64,000 nucleotides of DNA, from positions 186,001 to 250,000 of the forward strand of contig CBDFKU010000018.1 of assembly GCA_965248975.1 (NCBI GenBank). Reading direction: 5' to 3'. Both the position numbers and the translations under genes were made by a program. Origin of the DNA: CBDFKU01 sp965248975 (GTDB lineage: Bacteria > Chloroflexota > Dehalococcoidia > Lucifugimonadales > JAGWBF01). Of this stretch, positions 1-8,514 are shown in pieces. Under the pieces are notes generated by a model. That model did no database searches. It was not told the DNA's origin and saw nothing but the letters and a program-made list of their open reading frames with translations. Every line of letters starts with the position of its first letter. The stretch's first letter is position 1.

Positions 1-23
1 ACGGCGGCGGCCGGAGTCGGGAA

Positions 24-2471
24 TCACCCGGCGGCGCCGGCCACTACGGCGGACTTGCTGAACGTAAGCCCGCCGTCACCGGCGCCCACCACCACGTGGT
101 CTCCCTCCTGGAACTCCCCGACCAGTATGGCCTTGGAGAGGGGGTTCTCCAGGTGCCTAAGGATCGCCCTGCGCAGCGGCCTGGCGCCGAAGGTGGGGTC
201 GAAGCCCTCCTTGACCAGCCACTTGCCGGCCTCGGCCGTCAGCTCGAAGGTGATGCTCCGGTCCTCCAGCCGCTTCCGGACCTCGTGGGCCATCAGGTCC
301 ACTATGCGCGCGATCTGGTCCTCGGCCAGCGGGTCGAAGATGATTATCTCGTCGATCCGATTCAGGAACTCCGGCCGGAAGGCCCGCTTCAGGGCTTCCT
401 GCACCGAGTCCCGCAGCCTCTGCTCGTCCAGGACGTTGCCCCCGTCGCGGCGGAACCCGAAGGGCTGCCGTCCCACCTCGCCGGTGCCCAGGTTGCTGGT
501 CATTATGACCACTGTGTTACGGAAATCCACGGTACGGCCGTGTCCGTCGGTGAGGCGCCCGTCCTCCAGGATCTGCAGCAGGACGTTGAAAACGTCGGGA
601 TGGGCTTTCTCGATCTCGTCGAAGAGGATCACCCGGAAGGGGTGCCTGCGTACCGCCTCCGTCAGCTGCCCGCCTTCGTCGTACCCGACGTAACCCGGCG
701 GCGCCCCGATGAGACGGGACACGGTGTGCTTCTCCATGTATTCGGACATGTCCACGCGGATCATGTTCCCCTCGTCGTCGAAGAGGAACTCCGACAGGGC
801 CCTGGCCAGCTCCGTCTTGCCCACTCCCGTAGGCCCGAGGAATATGAAGCTGCCGATGGGCCTCTTGGGATCACTGAGCCCGGAGCGGGCGCGGCGTATG
901 GCCTCGGAGACCGCTACCACCGCCTCTTCTTGGCCGATGACCCGGTTGTGCAGGCTCTCCTCCATGTGGAGCAGCCTCTCGGCTTCCCCTTCCAGGAGCT
1001 GGGCCACGGGTATCCCTGTCCAGTTGGAGATGAGTCCGGCGATGTCATCCTGGTCCACAATCATGTCTATCTTCTTATCCTGCATCCACACATCCCGGCC
1101 CTGGTGGTACTCCTGCTCCAGGCGCAGCCGCTCGGTCCTAATCTGGGCCGCCCCCTCGTAGTCGGAGCGCTGGGCGGCTGCCTCCTCCTCGTTGCTCAGC
1201 TCTTGGAGCCGCCGTTCGATTCCCATGAGCTCCCCGGGCAGGCTCTCCGAGTCGATTCGCAGCTTGCTGGCCGCCTCGTCGATCAGGTCCACCGCCTTGT
1301 CGGGCAGGTTGCGGGCAGTGATGTAGCGCTGGCTCAGCCGGGCCGCGGCTACCAGGGCGGGCTCCTCGATTTTCACCTTGTGGTGGGCCTCGTAGCGAGG
1401 TCGCAGGGCGCGAAGGATCTCCACCGTCTCCTCGACGGTGGGCTCCTCCAAGTAGACCGGTTGGAAGCGCCGTTCCAGGGCCGAATCACGCTCGATGTAC
1501 TTGCGGTACTCGTCCACGGTGGTGGCGCCGATGCACTGCAGCTCGCCCCGTTGCAGCGCGGGCTTCAGCAGGTTGCTGGCGTCGATGGCGCCCTCTGCGC
1601 CGCCCGCTCCAACGACAGTGTGTATCTCGTCGATGAACAGGATGACCTCGCCCTCGGCGCTCTTGACCTCGTCCATGACGGCCTTGAGCCTCTCCTCGAA
1701 CTCGCCACGGAACTTGCTTCCCGCCACCAGCGCGCCCATATCCAGGGCCAGCACGCGGCGGCCTTTGAGCACGTCGGGGACGTCCCCTGCCACGATGCGT
1801 TGGGCCAGGCCCTCGGCGATGGCGGTCTTGCCAACGCCGGCTTCGCCGATGATTACCGGATTGTTCTTCTTGCGCCGGGTAAGGGTCTGCATCACGCGGC
1901 GGACCTCGGCGTCCCGGCCTACCACCGGATCTAGCTTGCCCTGGCGGGCCAGGTCGGTCAGATCGATGCTGAACTTGTCCAGGGAGCGATACTTGCTCTC
2001 CGCTCTGGGGTCGGTGACGCGATGGGTGCCCCGCACCTGCATAAGCGCACGGTAAACGACCTCCTGATCGACGCTATGCTCCTTGAGGATGCGGGCCGCG
2101 TCCCCCTCCGGCTCCATCGTTGCACCGATGAGCATGTGCTCGGTGCCGATGAACTCATCCTTCATCCGCTCCGACTCCGCCCTGGCGTTATCCAGGAGGC
2201 GAGCGGCTCGGGGTGTGGCGTATATCTGGTTGGTCTCGTAGGCCACCTTGGGGGACCGTTCCAGGGCCTCGTGGAGCCGGACCTTTATCGACTCCGCGGA
2301 AACTCCCAGGTTGTCCAGTATGTCCAGGGGTAACCCCTGCTCCAGCTCCAGCAGGGCCAGCAGTAAATGCTCGACGTCCCACTGGCTGTGGTTGTAGCGG
2401 CGCACCACCTCCTGGGAGTTGGCCAGCACCTGCTGCGCCTGTTCCGTGAACTTTTCGGGTCTGAGTACCAT
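24..2471 (-). CDS. clpC: ClpC-type AAA+ unfoldase/chaperone
   Basis: Hsp100 ATPase that unfolds proteins, probably feeding ClpP. The 815 residues show a Clp N domain (about 1-145), a first AAA module with Walker A GEAGVGKT at about 209-216 and Walker B ILFIDE near 277-282, a short middle region (about 415-465), and a second AAA module with GPTGVGKT at 546-553. The middle region is far shorter than the long coiled coil of ClpB and reads like the UVR-type insert of ClpC. A QPFGF stretch after the second module sits where the ClpP-docking loop is found. The ATG shares its A with the stop codon of hspR (TAATG) and has a GGAGG site, so translation is probably coupled. It is the last gene of a dnaJ-hspR-clpC operon, which suggests HspR control. 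A ClpB reading is possible but less likely. Confidence 0.9.
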   Translation of the reverse strand: MVLRPEKFTEQAQQVLANSQEVVRRYNHSQWDVEHLLLALLELEQGLPLDILDNLGVSAESIKVRLHEALERSPKVAYETNQIYATPRAARLLDNARAESERMKDEFIGTEHMLIGATMEPEGDAARILKEHSVDQEVVYRALMQVRGTHRVTDPRAESKYRSLDKFSIDLTDLARQGKLDPVVGRDAEVRRVMQTLTRRKKNNPVIIGEAGVGKTAIAEGLAQRIVAGDVPDVLKGRRVLALDMGALVAGSKFRGEFEERLKAVMDEVKSAEGEVILFIDEIHTVVGAGGAEGAIDASNLLKPALQRGELQCIGATTVDEYRKYIERDSALERRFQPVYLEEPTVEETVEILRALRPRYEAHHKVKIEEPALVAAARLSQRYITARNLPDKAVDLIDEAASKLRIDSESLPGELMGIERRLQELSNEEEAAAQRSDYEGAAQIRTERLRLEQEYHQGRDVWMQDKKIDMIVDQDDIAGLISNWTGIPVAQLLEGEAERLLHMEESLHNRVIGQEEAVVAVSEAIRRARSGLSDPKRPIGSFIFLGPTGVGKTELARALSEFLFDDEGNMIRVDMSEYMEKHTVSRLIGAPPGYVGYDEGGQLTEAVRRHPFRVILFDEIEKAHPDVFNVLLQILEDGRLTDGHGRTVDFRNTVVIMTSNLGTGEVGRQPFGFRRDGGNVLDEQRLRDSVQEALKRAFRPEFLNRIDEIIIFDPLAEDQIARIVDLMAHEVRKRLEDRSITFELTAEAGKWLVKEGFDPTFGARPLRRAILRHLENPLSKAILVGEFQEGDHVVVGAGDGGLTFSKSAVVAGAAG

Positions 2472-2830
2472 TACATCGCCTCCTGCGGCTGGGCCGGGCC
2501 GTTCGAGACCCCGCGCAGCCGCCTGACCTCGTCGGACAGCCTTTCCACTTCGTTTTCCATCTGGCTGATTCGCTCCATGAGGCGCAACACCACATCAACC
2601 CCGGCCAGGTTGACACCCATGTCCTCGGTGAGGGCCTTGATCCGCCTCAATCTATCCATGTCCATGGGCGAGTAGAGGCGCCTCCTCCCCTCTGAGCGCG
2701 AGGGCCTCACAAGGCCGACCCGCTCGTAGTAACGAAGGGTCTGGGCATGTACACCCACCATACGTGAAGCCACGCTTATGACATAGCAAGGTTCGTACTC
2801 ATCAGGACGTTCTGTCGTCAAAATTGTCAC
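2471..2830 (-). CDS. hspR: HspR, MerR-family heat-shock repressor
   Basis: A 119-residue MerR-type regulator. An N-terminal winged helix (VHAQTLRYYERVGLVRPSR) is followed by RRLYSPMDMDRLRRIKALTEDMGVNLAGV, the HspR signature, and a coiled coil (MENEVERLSDEVRRL). HspR in other bacteria binds HAIR operators upstream of dnaK, clpB or hsp20 operons with DnaK as co-repressor. Here it lies between a DnaJ-family gene and clpC, and overlaps both: its GTG start overlaps the dnaJ stop (GTGA) and its stop overlaps the clpC ATG. Autoregulation is inferred from the operon and from a HAIR-like half site upstream. No dnaK or grpE is present in the window. Confidence 0.93.
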   Translation of the reverse strand: MTILTTERPDEYEPCYVISVASRMVGVHAQTLRYYERVGLVRPSRSEGRRRLYSPMDMDRLRRIKALTEDMGVNLAGVDVVLRLMERISQMENEVERLSDEVRRLRGVSNGPAQPQEAM

Positions 2831-3726
2831 CTTCCACCGGAGCGCAGCTCCTCGAAGAGCTGGCGCTCCTTTTCATTGAGCTTGCTTGGCAGGACCACCC
2901 TGGCGGTGACATAGAGGTTTCCTCTGGAAGCCGGGGAGCTCAGACGGGGCATCCCCTGCCCTGCCAACCGCAGGCTCTTACCGTTCTGGGTCTCGGGCGG
3001 TATCGTCAGCATGACCTTGCCCTTCAGGGTGGTCACAGCCACCTCACCACCCAGGGCCATGTCGGCCAGGGGCACCTCCACCTCGGTGTACAGGTCTGCA
3101 CCCGACCTGCGGAACCGCGGGTGGGAACGCACCGTGATCTGCAGTAGGACCTCTTCCTGGCGGCCGTTGCCGGCCGCCACCCGCACCTTGGAGCCGGTGT
3201 CCACGCCGGGCGGGATCTTGACCTCCAGCCGTCGAGACCCATCCGGGCCGAAGCCGGCTATCTCGACGTAACGGGTGGTGCCGTTGAAGGCCTCCTCCAG
3301 GTTTACCTCGACACCAACCAGCGCGCTGGACCGAACGGAGGTTCCTCGTCCCGAAAAGAGGTCGTCGATGGGACTGGAGGCGGATACGTCGCCCAGGTCG
3401 AAGATCGAAAAGGGACTGGGACCGCGGGAGAACCACTCGGAGAAATCTCCACCCCTCGAAGCCCTGGCCCGCTCAATCTCGTCGGCGTGCTTCCAGTCCT
3501 TGCCGTACTTGTCGTACTTGCCCCGCTTTTCGGCGTCTGAGAGGACCTCGTAGGCCTCGTTTATTCGCTTGAATTTTTCTTCGGCTTCTGCGTTTCCCGG
3601 ATTCACGTCGGGATGGTACTGGCGGGCCAACTTGCGATAGGCCTGCCTTATTTCCCTTTCCGAGGCTGTCCTGGGAACGCCTAGTAAACCGTAAAAATTT
3701 TCCATCTCAGCCAACCTTAATTCCAT
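2827..3726 (-). CDS. DnaJ/CbpA-type co-chaperone lacking zinc fingers
   Basis: Hsp40 of 299 residues. The J domain (from about residue 9) carries the HPD motif in YRKLARQYHPDVNPG. There is a glycine- and serine-rich linker and then the two beta domains of DnaJ_C (LEVKIPPGVDTGSKVRVAG..., LYTEVEVPLADMALGGEVAV). The CxxCxGxG zinc repeats of true DnaJ are absent, so it belongs to the CbpA class. It is first in the operon with hspR and clpC. A near-perfect promoter ends about 6 nt before the ATG at 3726, so the mRNA may be almost leaderless. The second ATG (3705, MENFYGLLGVP) is an alternative start and fits family N-termini well. Confidence 0.88.
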   Translation of the reverse strand: MELRLAEMENFYGLLGVPRTASEREIRQAYRKLARQYHPDVNPGNAEAEEKFKRINEAYEVLSDAEKRGKYDKYGKDWKHADEIERARASRGGDFSEWFSRGPSPFSIFDLGDVSASSPIDDLFSGRGTSVRSSALVGVEVNLEEAFNGTTRYVEIAGFGPDGSRRLEVKIPPGVDTGSKVRVAAGNGRQEEVLLQITVRSHPRFRRSGADLYTEVEVPLADMALGGEVAVTTLKGKVMLTIPPETQNGKSLRLAGQGMPRLSSPASRGNLYVTARVVLPSKLNEKERQLFEELRSGGR

Positions 3727-3731
3727 TTAGA

Positions 3732-3760
3732 ATTTTAGTCCTTTTAGCATTCACTGTCAA
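3732..3760 (-). promoter_or_regulatory. Promoter of the dnaJ-hspR-clpC operon
   Basis: On the minus strand a perfect TTGACA (3755-3760) is followed by a 17-nt spacer and TAAAAT (3732-3737). The expected start of transcription is at or within a couple of bases of the ATG at 3726. This is the strongest sigma-70-type promoter I see in the window. Confidence 0.7.
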
Positions 3761-3810
3761 GCATTATGTCTATAATTTCATAACTAAACGCATGGTTATT
3801 TAATTTATCT

Positions 3811-3830
3811 ATTGATAATTACCACTCAAG
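3811..3830. promoter_or_regulatory. HAIR-like operator (candidate HspR site)
   Basis: The known HspR operator HAIR is CTTGAGT-N7-ACTCAAG. Positions 3824-3830 read ACTCAAG exactly, and TTGA at 3812-3815 is the core of the other half, giving TTGA-N10-TCAA where the consensus has N11. It lies about 65 bp upstream of the operon -35 and in the 5' region of the decayed hsp20. The sequence shows one perfect half site; the function is inferred. Confidence 0.4.
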
Positions 3831-4129
3831 TCTTTTTAATTGTACATGGAAGGCATGGGAGGGGCGAGAAATGGGCCCACAGCAACCCCGGACTATCTGA
3901 AAATGCTAAAATCTCCAGGAGGACAGCAAAGGAGGAGAACTATCTCCACCGGGAGCACCGAGTCGGTACCTTCCGCCGCGAGGTAGCCCTGCCCGAACAC
4001 CTGGACACCGACAAGGGGGAGGCCACTCCAGAGAACGGCATCCTTACGGTTACCATACCTCGGATCGCCGGAGCCAAGCCCAAGACCCTCAAGATCGACG
4101 TGAAGGCCCTGGAAGGTGAGAAGGCCTAG
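3812..4129 (+). pseudogene. Truncated small heat-shock protein (Hsp20) remnant
   Basis: Only the second half of an alpha-crystallin domain is recognisable, from about 3920: KEENYLHREHRVGTFRREVALPEHLDTDKGEATPENGILTV with the tail IPRIAGAKPKTLKI. This matches the Hsp20 core, including the E-NG-L-V strand and the IPR motif. The first strands of the domain and a credible start codon are missing; the open frame upstream does not read like Hsp20. It is divergent from the hspR operon, where an hsp20 gene is common. I read it as a 5'-deleted gene. A short expressed peptide cannot be excluded. Confidence 0.6.
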
Positions 4130-4178
4130 CCTACCCGTCGGGATGGGAGGGCCCATGTCCCGTCCCAAGCCACTAAGG

Positions 4179-4210
4179 GGGCCCGCCGGCAGCATACTGC
4201 CGGCGGGCCC
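4179..4210 (+). terminator. Strong GC hairpin after the hsp20 remnant
   Basis: A 14-bp perfect stem (4179-4192 with 4197-4210, loop CATA) is followed by TTGATCTT. The stem is terminator-grade but the T run is weak. It sits about 50 nt past the hsp20 stop. The remaining bases of the 4130-4458 gap hold this hairpin and the promoter at 4372-4401; I see nothing else in it. Confidence 0.6.
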
Positions 4211-4371
4211 TTGATCTTGCTGGTAGCCGCCGCGTCCCTCCGCCAAAGCTACCCTAAGGGCGGGGCTGATGGTCCGTTACTCCGGTTTTGTCCCCCCTCC
4301 GGCACCTCCTTATCCCGCCTCCGACGACCTCTCGTCAGCTATGACTCGGGTCTGAACAGGTACGGATAATA

Positions 4372-4401
4372 TTGACACCCCTCGACCTCCAGCAGTATCA
4401 T
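4372..4401 (+). promoter_or_regulatory. Promoter of the rny operon
   Basis: TTGACA (4372-4377), an 18-nt spacer, and TATCAT (4396-4401). It lies about 60 nt upstream of the rny start and is the only good promoter match in this gap. Confidence 0.5.
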
Positions 4402-4458
4402 GGGTAGGTCAGGGATCGAAGGGCTCCTGATCACGGTCGCACGTTAAGAAAGGAAAAG

Positions 4459-5943
4459 GTGAGCCAAGTGAACCCACTTAAATTCCTGTTCGACCTGTTC
4501 GGCTCGGGACGCCTGCAGGCCGCCAGAGAAGAGGCACAGGCCGCAGTTGCCGAAGCTGAAGAGCAGCAAAGACGGATACTCATAGAAGCGCGGGAAGAGG
4601 CGCTGAGGACCCGAACCAATCTGGAAAACGAGCTGAAGGAAAGGCGCAAAGAGTTACAACGGCAGGAGAAGAGAATCAGCCAACAAGAGGAGAAGCTGGA
4701 GCAGAAGGTACAGGTTCTCGATCAGAAGGAAAGGAACCTGGACACCAAAGAGCAAGATATAGATAGGGCCAAGGAGGACCTCGACGACCTCAAACAGCAG
4801 CAGATGAGGCAACTGGAAGAAGTGGCCCGCCTGACCATGGCGGAGGCCAAGGAGCAGTTGCTCAGGAAATCCGAAGACGAAATGAAGCACGAGCTGGCCC
4901 GTCGCTTCTGGGAGCTGGAGCGGGAGATGAAGGAGGAGGCTGACCAGAAGGCCCGGAAAGTTATCACCTCGGCGATTCAGCGACTAGCCAGCGACGTGGT
5001 GTCCCAACACACCACTTCCGTCGTTCCCCTCCCCAACGACGAGATGAAGGGGCGACTGATAGGCCGGGAGGGCCGCAACATCAAGGTGTTGGAGAGCCTC
5101 ACCGGCGTGGACGTAATCATCGACGATACCCCGGAAGTGGTCACCATCTCGTGCTTCGACCCCGTACGCAGAGAGACCGCCCGGTTAGCCCTGCTGACCC
5201 TAGTCCAGGACGGCCGCATACAGCCGGCACGCATCGAGGACGTGGTCGAGCGGGCCCAGAAGGAGATGGAGGAGAACCTCCAGCGCGAGGGCGAGAAGGC
5301 CACCTTCGATGCCGGCGTTTCCGGCTTGAACCCGGACCTGGTAAAGCTGCTGGGCCGCCTCAAGTACCGCTACAGCTATGGGGAGAACGTCCTACAGCAT
5401 GCCGTGGAAGTCTCACTGCTGTCGGGGATGCTGGCGGCAGAGATCGGCGCCAACATCGAAGTGGCCAAGGCGGGCGGACTGCTCCACGACATCGGCAAGG
5501 CCCTCACCCACGAGGTGGATGGACCCCACGCCGAGATCGGCGGGGACGTTGCCCGGAAGTACGGCCTGCATCCCGAGGTGCACCGGGCCATAATGGAGCA
5601 CCACGATGAGGATCGGGGCTCGGTGGAGGCCTTTCTGGTTGCGGCGGCCGACGCCATGAGCGCGGCCCGGCCCGGCGCCAGGAAAGAGACCCTGGAGCAC
5701 TACGTGAAGCGCCTGGAAGCGCTGGAAGGGGTTGCCACCAGCTTCCCCGGTATCGAGAAGGCCTTCGCCATCCAGGCGGGTCGCGAAGTCCGCATCATGG
5801 TCAAGCCCGAGAACGTCGACGACGTGGCCGCTTCGGCCTTGGCCAGGGACATCGCCAAGAAGGTGGAATCGGACCTGGTGTTCCCGGGCCAGATCAAGAT
5901 CACCGTTATACGAGAAATCCGCTCCGTAGAGTACGCTCGGTAG
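4459..5943 (+). CDS. rny: Ribonuclease Y, apparently without a transmembrane anchor
   Basis: Endoribonuclease that starts mRNA decay. The 494 residues have a long coiled coil (about 17-190), a KH domain with GRLIGREGRNIK, and an HD phosphohydrolase domain with LLHDIGKALTHE and the second metal histidines in IMEHHDED. The end of the protein (FPGQIKITVIREIRSVEYAR) is typical of the family. The usual N-terminal transmembrane helix is missing: the protein begins with NPLKFLFDLFGSG, at most a short amphipathic helix. The start is GTG 4459 or GTG 4468; the AAGGAAAAGG stretch could serve either. It heads a run with ymdB, its common neighbour, and a PHP phosphoesterase. Confidence 0.93.
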   Translation: MSQVNPLKFLFDLFGSGRLQAAREEAQAAVAEAEEQQRRILIEAREEALRTRTNLENELKERRKELQRQEKRISQQEEKLEQKVQVLDQKERNLDTKEQDIDRAKEDLDDLKQQQMRQLEEVARLTMAEAKEQLLRKSEDEMKHELARRFWELEREMKEEADQKARKVITSAIQRLASDVVSQHTTSVVPLPNDEMKGRLIGREGRNIKVLESLTGVDVIIDDTPEVVTISCFDPVRRETARLALLTLVQDGRIQPARIEDVVERAQKEMEENLQREGEKATFDAGVSGLNPDLVKLLGRLKYRYSYGENVLQHAVEVSLLSGMLAAEIGANIEVAKAGGLLHDIGKALTHEVDGPHAEIGGDVARKYGLHPEVHRAIMEHHDEDRGSVEAFLVAAADAMSAARPGARKETLEHYVKRLEALEGVATSFPGIEKAFAIQAGREVRIMVKPENVDDVAASALARDIAKKVESDLVFPGQIKITVIREIRSVEYAR

Positions 5944-6170
5944 CGAACTATGCTGGACGGCGACGGCCGGACTCCGGCCTCAGGTCGCAAATCCCCTGGC
6001 GAGGCTAAAGGACAGCCCGCCAGGGGGGATAGGCCCGAAGCCGCAGGAAGTTCGCTGGGGGCTGCCGCCGTTCCCATCCAACGGAACCACTCCCACTCAG
6101 TATCTATGTCGGAACAGCAGGGCCGGGGCCCCTAGATCCCGCCCGCGGTTCAACGTTAGGAGCCTGCACC

Positions 6171-6944
6171 TTGCGCATTCTCATGATCGGCGATGTTATA
6201 GGCAAGCCGGGCCGGGAGGCGATCCAGTCTCTGGTGCCTGGCCTTCGCCGAGAGCTCAAGATAGACCTCGTGGTAGCCAACGGCGAGAACTCGGCGGGTG
6301 GCTTTGGCCTTACGCCGGAGACCGCCGAGGAGATACTCGACGGCGCCGTCGACATCATCACCTCGGGCAACCACATATGGAAACAGAAGGAGATCATCCC
6401 CTATATCAGCGAGGAGTGGCCCCTGATTCGACCCGCCAACTACCCCCCGGGGACCCCAGGGAAAGGCCATATGAGAGTAGGCAACACCCTCGTGGTTAAC
6501 CTCATGGGCCGGGTCTTCATGAACACGCTGGACTGCCCCTTCAGGGCCGCCGACCAGCTTCTCGCCGAGGTGAACGGGACCAATCCGGCGAAGGTGGTCG
6601 TCGTCGACTTCCACGCCGAAGCCACCTCCGAAAAACAGGCCATGGCCTGGTACCTGGACGGCAGGGTCAGCGCCGTCGTAGGCACCCATACTCACGTCCC
6701 CACGGCAGACGCCAGGATCCTCCCCAAAGGAACCGCATTCGTCACCGACCTTGGCATGACGGGACCGTACAACTCGATTATCGGGAGCGAAGTAGGCGCC
6801 GTCCTGAATGGATTCCTGACCCAAATGCCCAGACGGCTCACGGTCCCTAACGGTCCTGTGATGATGAACTCGGTGCTGGTGGAGGTCGACGACGAGTCGG
6901 GCGCAGCCACCGGTATCCAGCGAATCGACAGGATGATGAACTAG
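6171..6944 (+). CDS. ymdB: YmdB-family metallophosphoesterase
   Basis: A 257-residue calcineurin-like phosphoesterase of the TIGR00282/YmdB family, with 2',3'-cAMP phosphodiesterase activity in Bacillus. Metal-site motifs are visible: GDVIGKPGR, NGENSAGG, SGNHIW, and FHAEATSEK...GTHTHVPTAD. The TTG start at 6171 gives MRILMIGDVIGKPGR, exactly the family N-terminus, and has AGGAG upstream. It follows rny, as in many genomes, which supports a joint role in RNA turnover. About 225 bp of non-coding sequence separate it from rny; I see no clear signal there. Confidence 0.88.
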   Translation: MRILMIGDVIGKPGREAIQSLVPGLRRELKIDLVVANGENSAGGFGLTPETAEEILDGAVDIITSGNHIWKQKEIIPYISEEWPLIRPANYPPGTPGKGHMRVGNTLVVNLMGRVFMNTLDCPFRAADQLLAEVNGTNPAKVVVVDFHAEATSEKQAMAWYLDGRVSAVVGTHTHVPTADARILPKGTAFVTDLGMTGPYNSIIGSEVGAVLNGFLTQMPRRLTVPNGPVMMNSVLVEVDDESGAATGIQRIDRMMN

Positions 6945-6945
6945 C

Positions 6946-7785
6946 GTGGTCGAAGTCGATCTGCACCTCCACACCACCGCGTCCGACGGCCGGCTCACCC
7001 CCACCGAGCTAATCGACCTGGTGGCCGGAAAAGGCCTCAAGGTCGTTGCCCTCACGGACCATGACTCCACCGAGGGACTGGCTGAGGCCCTGGATGCGGC
7101 CAGGAACTATCCCGAGCTCCGAGTGATTCCCGGCATCGAGCTGAGCACGGACATCCCCGGTAACGAAATCCATATCCTGGCTTACTTCATCCAATATGGT
7201 GACGAGGATCTCCAGAGCACACTGCGGGGCTTCCGCGAAGGAAGGGTGGACCGGGGAAAGAAGATGGTGGAGAAGCTCCAGAGCATTGGGTTGGAGATAG
7301 AGTGGGAGCGGGTACAGGAGATCGCGGGAGACGGTTCCGTTGGCAGACCCCACATCGCGCTGGCTATGGTGGAAAAGGGATACATCTCCGAACCCAAGGA
7401 TGCTTTCGACGGCTACCTGGACAGGAACGGCTCCGCCTACGTGGAGCGCCCGAAGGTGACTCCCGTCGAAGCAGTAGAGCTCATAAGCCGGTGGGGAGGT
7501 GCGGCGGTACTGGCCCATCCGGCCGAGACCCCCGGCCTGGACGACATCATCCGGGAGCTGAAAGCGGCGGGGCTGGCGGGCATGGAAGTCCACTACGCCC
7601 AGTACTCCCCTCAGAAGGTGAGAGAGCTGGCGGAGATCGCCCGAAGATACGATCTACTGCCCTGCGGCGGCAGCGACTACCACTTCCTGGGTAACTCCAA
7701 CGAACCCGAGCCGGGCACGCTCGGGCCTCCTATGGAGGTGGTGGAACGGCTGGAAAAACTGGCCACCGGTAAGGCTCGGGCCTGA
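6946..7785 (+). CDS. PHP-domain phosphoesterase (RNase AM/YciV-like)
   Basis: A PHP-family metal-dependent phosphoesterase of 279 residues. The metal ligands are visible as DLHLHTTASDGRLTP, LTDHDS, IPGIELS, an AHPAE motif near residue 189 and GGSDYH near 243. Related enzymes (YciV/TrpH) act on 3',5'-nucleoside bisphosphates or trim RNA 5' to 3'. The GTG start lies 1 nt after the ymdB stop, so the two are co-translated. The context of rny and ymdB fits an RNA-end or nucleotide-recycling role; the exact substrate is inferred. Confidence 0.82.
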   Translation: MVEVDLHLHTTASDGRLTPTELIDLVAGKGLKVVALTDHDSTEGLAEALDAARNYPELRVIPGIELSTDIPGNEIHILAYFIQYGDEDLQSTLRGFREGRVDRGKKMVEKLQSIGLEIEWERVQEIAGDGSVGRPHIALAMVEKGYISEPKDAFDGYLDRNGSAYVERPKVTPVEAVELISRWGGAAVLAHPAETPGLDDIIRELKAAGLAGMEVHYAQYSPQKVRELAEIARRYDLLPCGGSDYHFLGNSNEPEPGTLGPPMEVVERLEKLATGKARA

Positions 7786-7820
7786 TATGGGCACGTCCCA
7801 TTTGCGAGTAAGGTAGACCT

Positions 7821-8510
7821 TTGGAGCTTGTCGGTCTATATATCTACTCCTACCTGATAGGATCGGTGCCCACCGCCTACATCATCGGCCGGTTGGTGAT
7901 GGGAATAGATATTCGCCGGTACGGTAGCGGCAACGTCGGGGGCACCAACGTCTTCTACAGCGTTGGCAGACGATGGGTCGTACCACTTGGATTCTTCGAG
8001 TTTTTCGTCAAGGGTGGCTCCGCCGTCTGGATAGGTATCTACGCCATGGACCTGGAAAAGTCTTCCTTCCAGTTGATGGGAGCCCCCCTTCTGACCCTGG
8101 CGGCGAACAACTGGTCGCCTTGGCTGAAGATGACCGGCGGCAGGGGGATGGCGATGGCCCTGGGTACCTTGCTGGCGCTGGCGTACAAGGAGCTGATCGT
8201 GTTCGCCGCGGTGGCCATCGGAGGATGGGCCATATTCAGGAGCTCCGGAGTATGGGCCTTCATAGCCCTCATCCTGCTTCCCCTGTGGAGTCTCCTAGTA
8301 TTCCAGGAGCCTCTGGCCGTAACCATCTACTGCGTTGGTCTCGTAGCCCTCGTGACCCTGAAGCGCCTCACCTCCAACTGGAATCCTTTGCCAGCAGGCG
8401 TGCCCAAGAGAGAGGTGTTTATCAACCGCCTGATCAGGGACCGAGACCTGGCGCGGCGCGAGGACTGGCTTAAACGGAGCCCAACGGGAACAGACGAGAG
8501 GACAGGCTAG
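7821..8510 (+). CDS. PlsY-like acyl-phosphate:glycerol-3-phosphate acyltransferase, paralogue 1
   Basis: Integral membrane protein of 229 residues resembling PlsY. SYLIGSVPTAYIIGR and GSGNVGGTNV match motif 1. The second motif, normally GH followed by a GGKG loop, reads AANNWSPWLKMTGGRGMAMALG: the GH is replaced by AN while GGRG is kept. The third motif region is also divergent. It starts with TTG at 7821. A second plsY-like gene lies at 24544-25161 with different motif losses. It may be an active PlsY with variant motifs or a paralogue with a new acyl acceptor. Confidence 0.75.
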   Translation: MELVGLYIYSYLIGSVPTAYIIGRLVMGIDIRRYGSGNVGGTNVFYSVGRRWVVPLGFFEFFVKGGSAVWIGIYAMDLEKSSFQLMGAPLLTLAANNWSPWLKMTGGRGMAMALGTLLALAYKELIVFAAVAIGGWAIFRSSGVWAFIALILLPLWSLLVFQEPLAVTIYCVGLVALVTLKRLTSNWNPLPAGVPKREVFINRLIRDRDLARREDWLKRSPTGTDERTG

Positions 8511-8514
8511 ACTA

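Noticed and set aside
96..1934. 612-residue plus-strand open frame
   Set aside because: It is antisense to clpC, with GC-rich low-complexity translation and no family features. clpC on the minus strand is certain.
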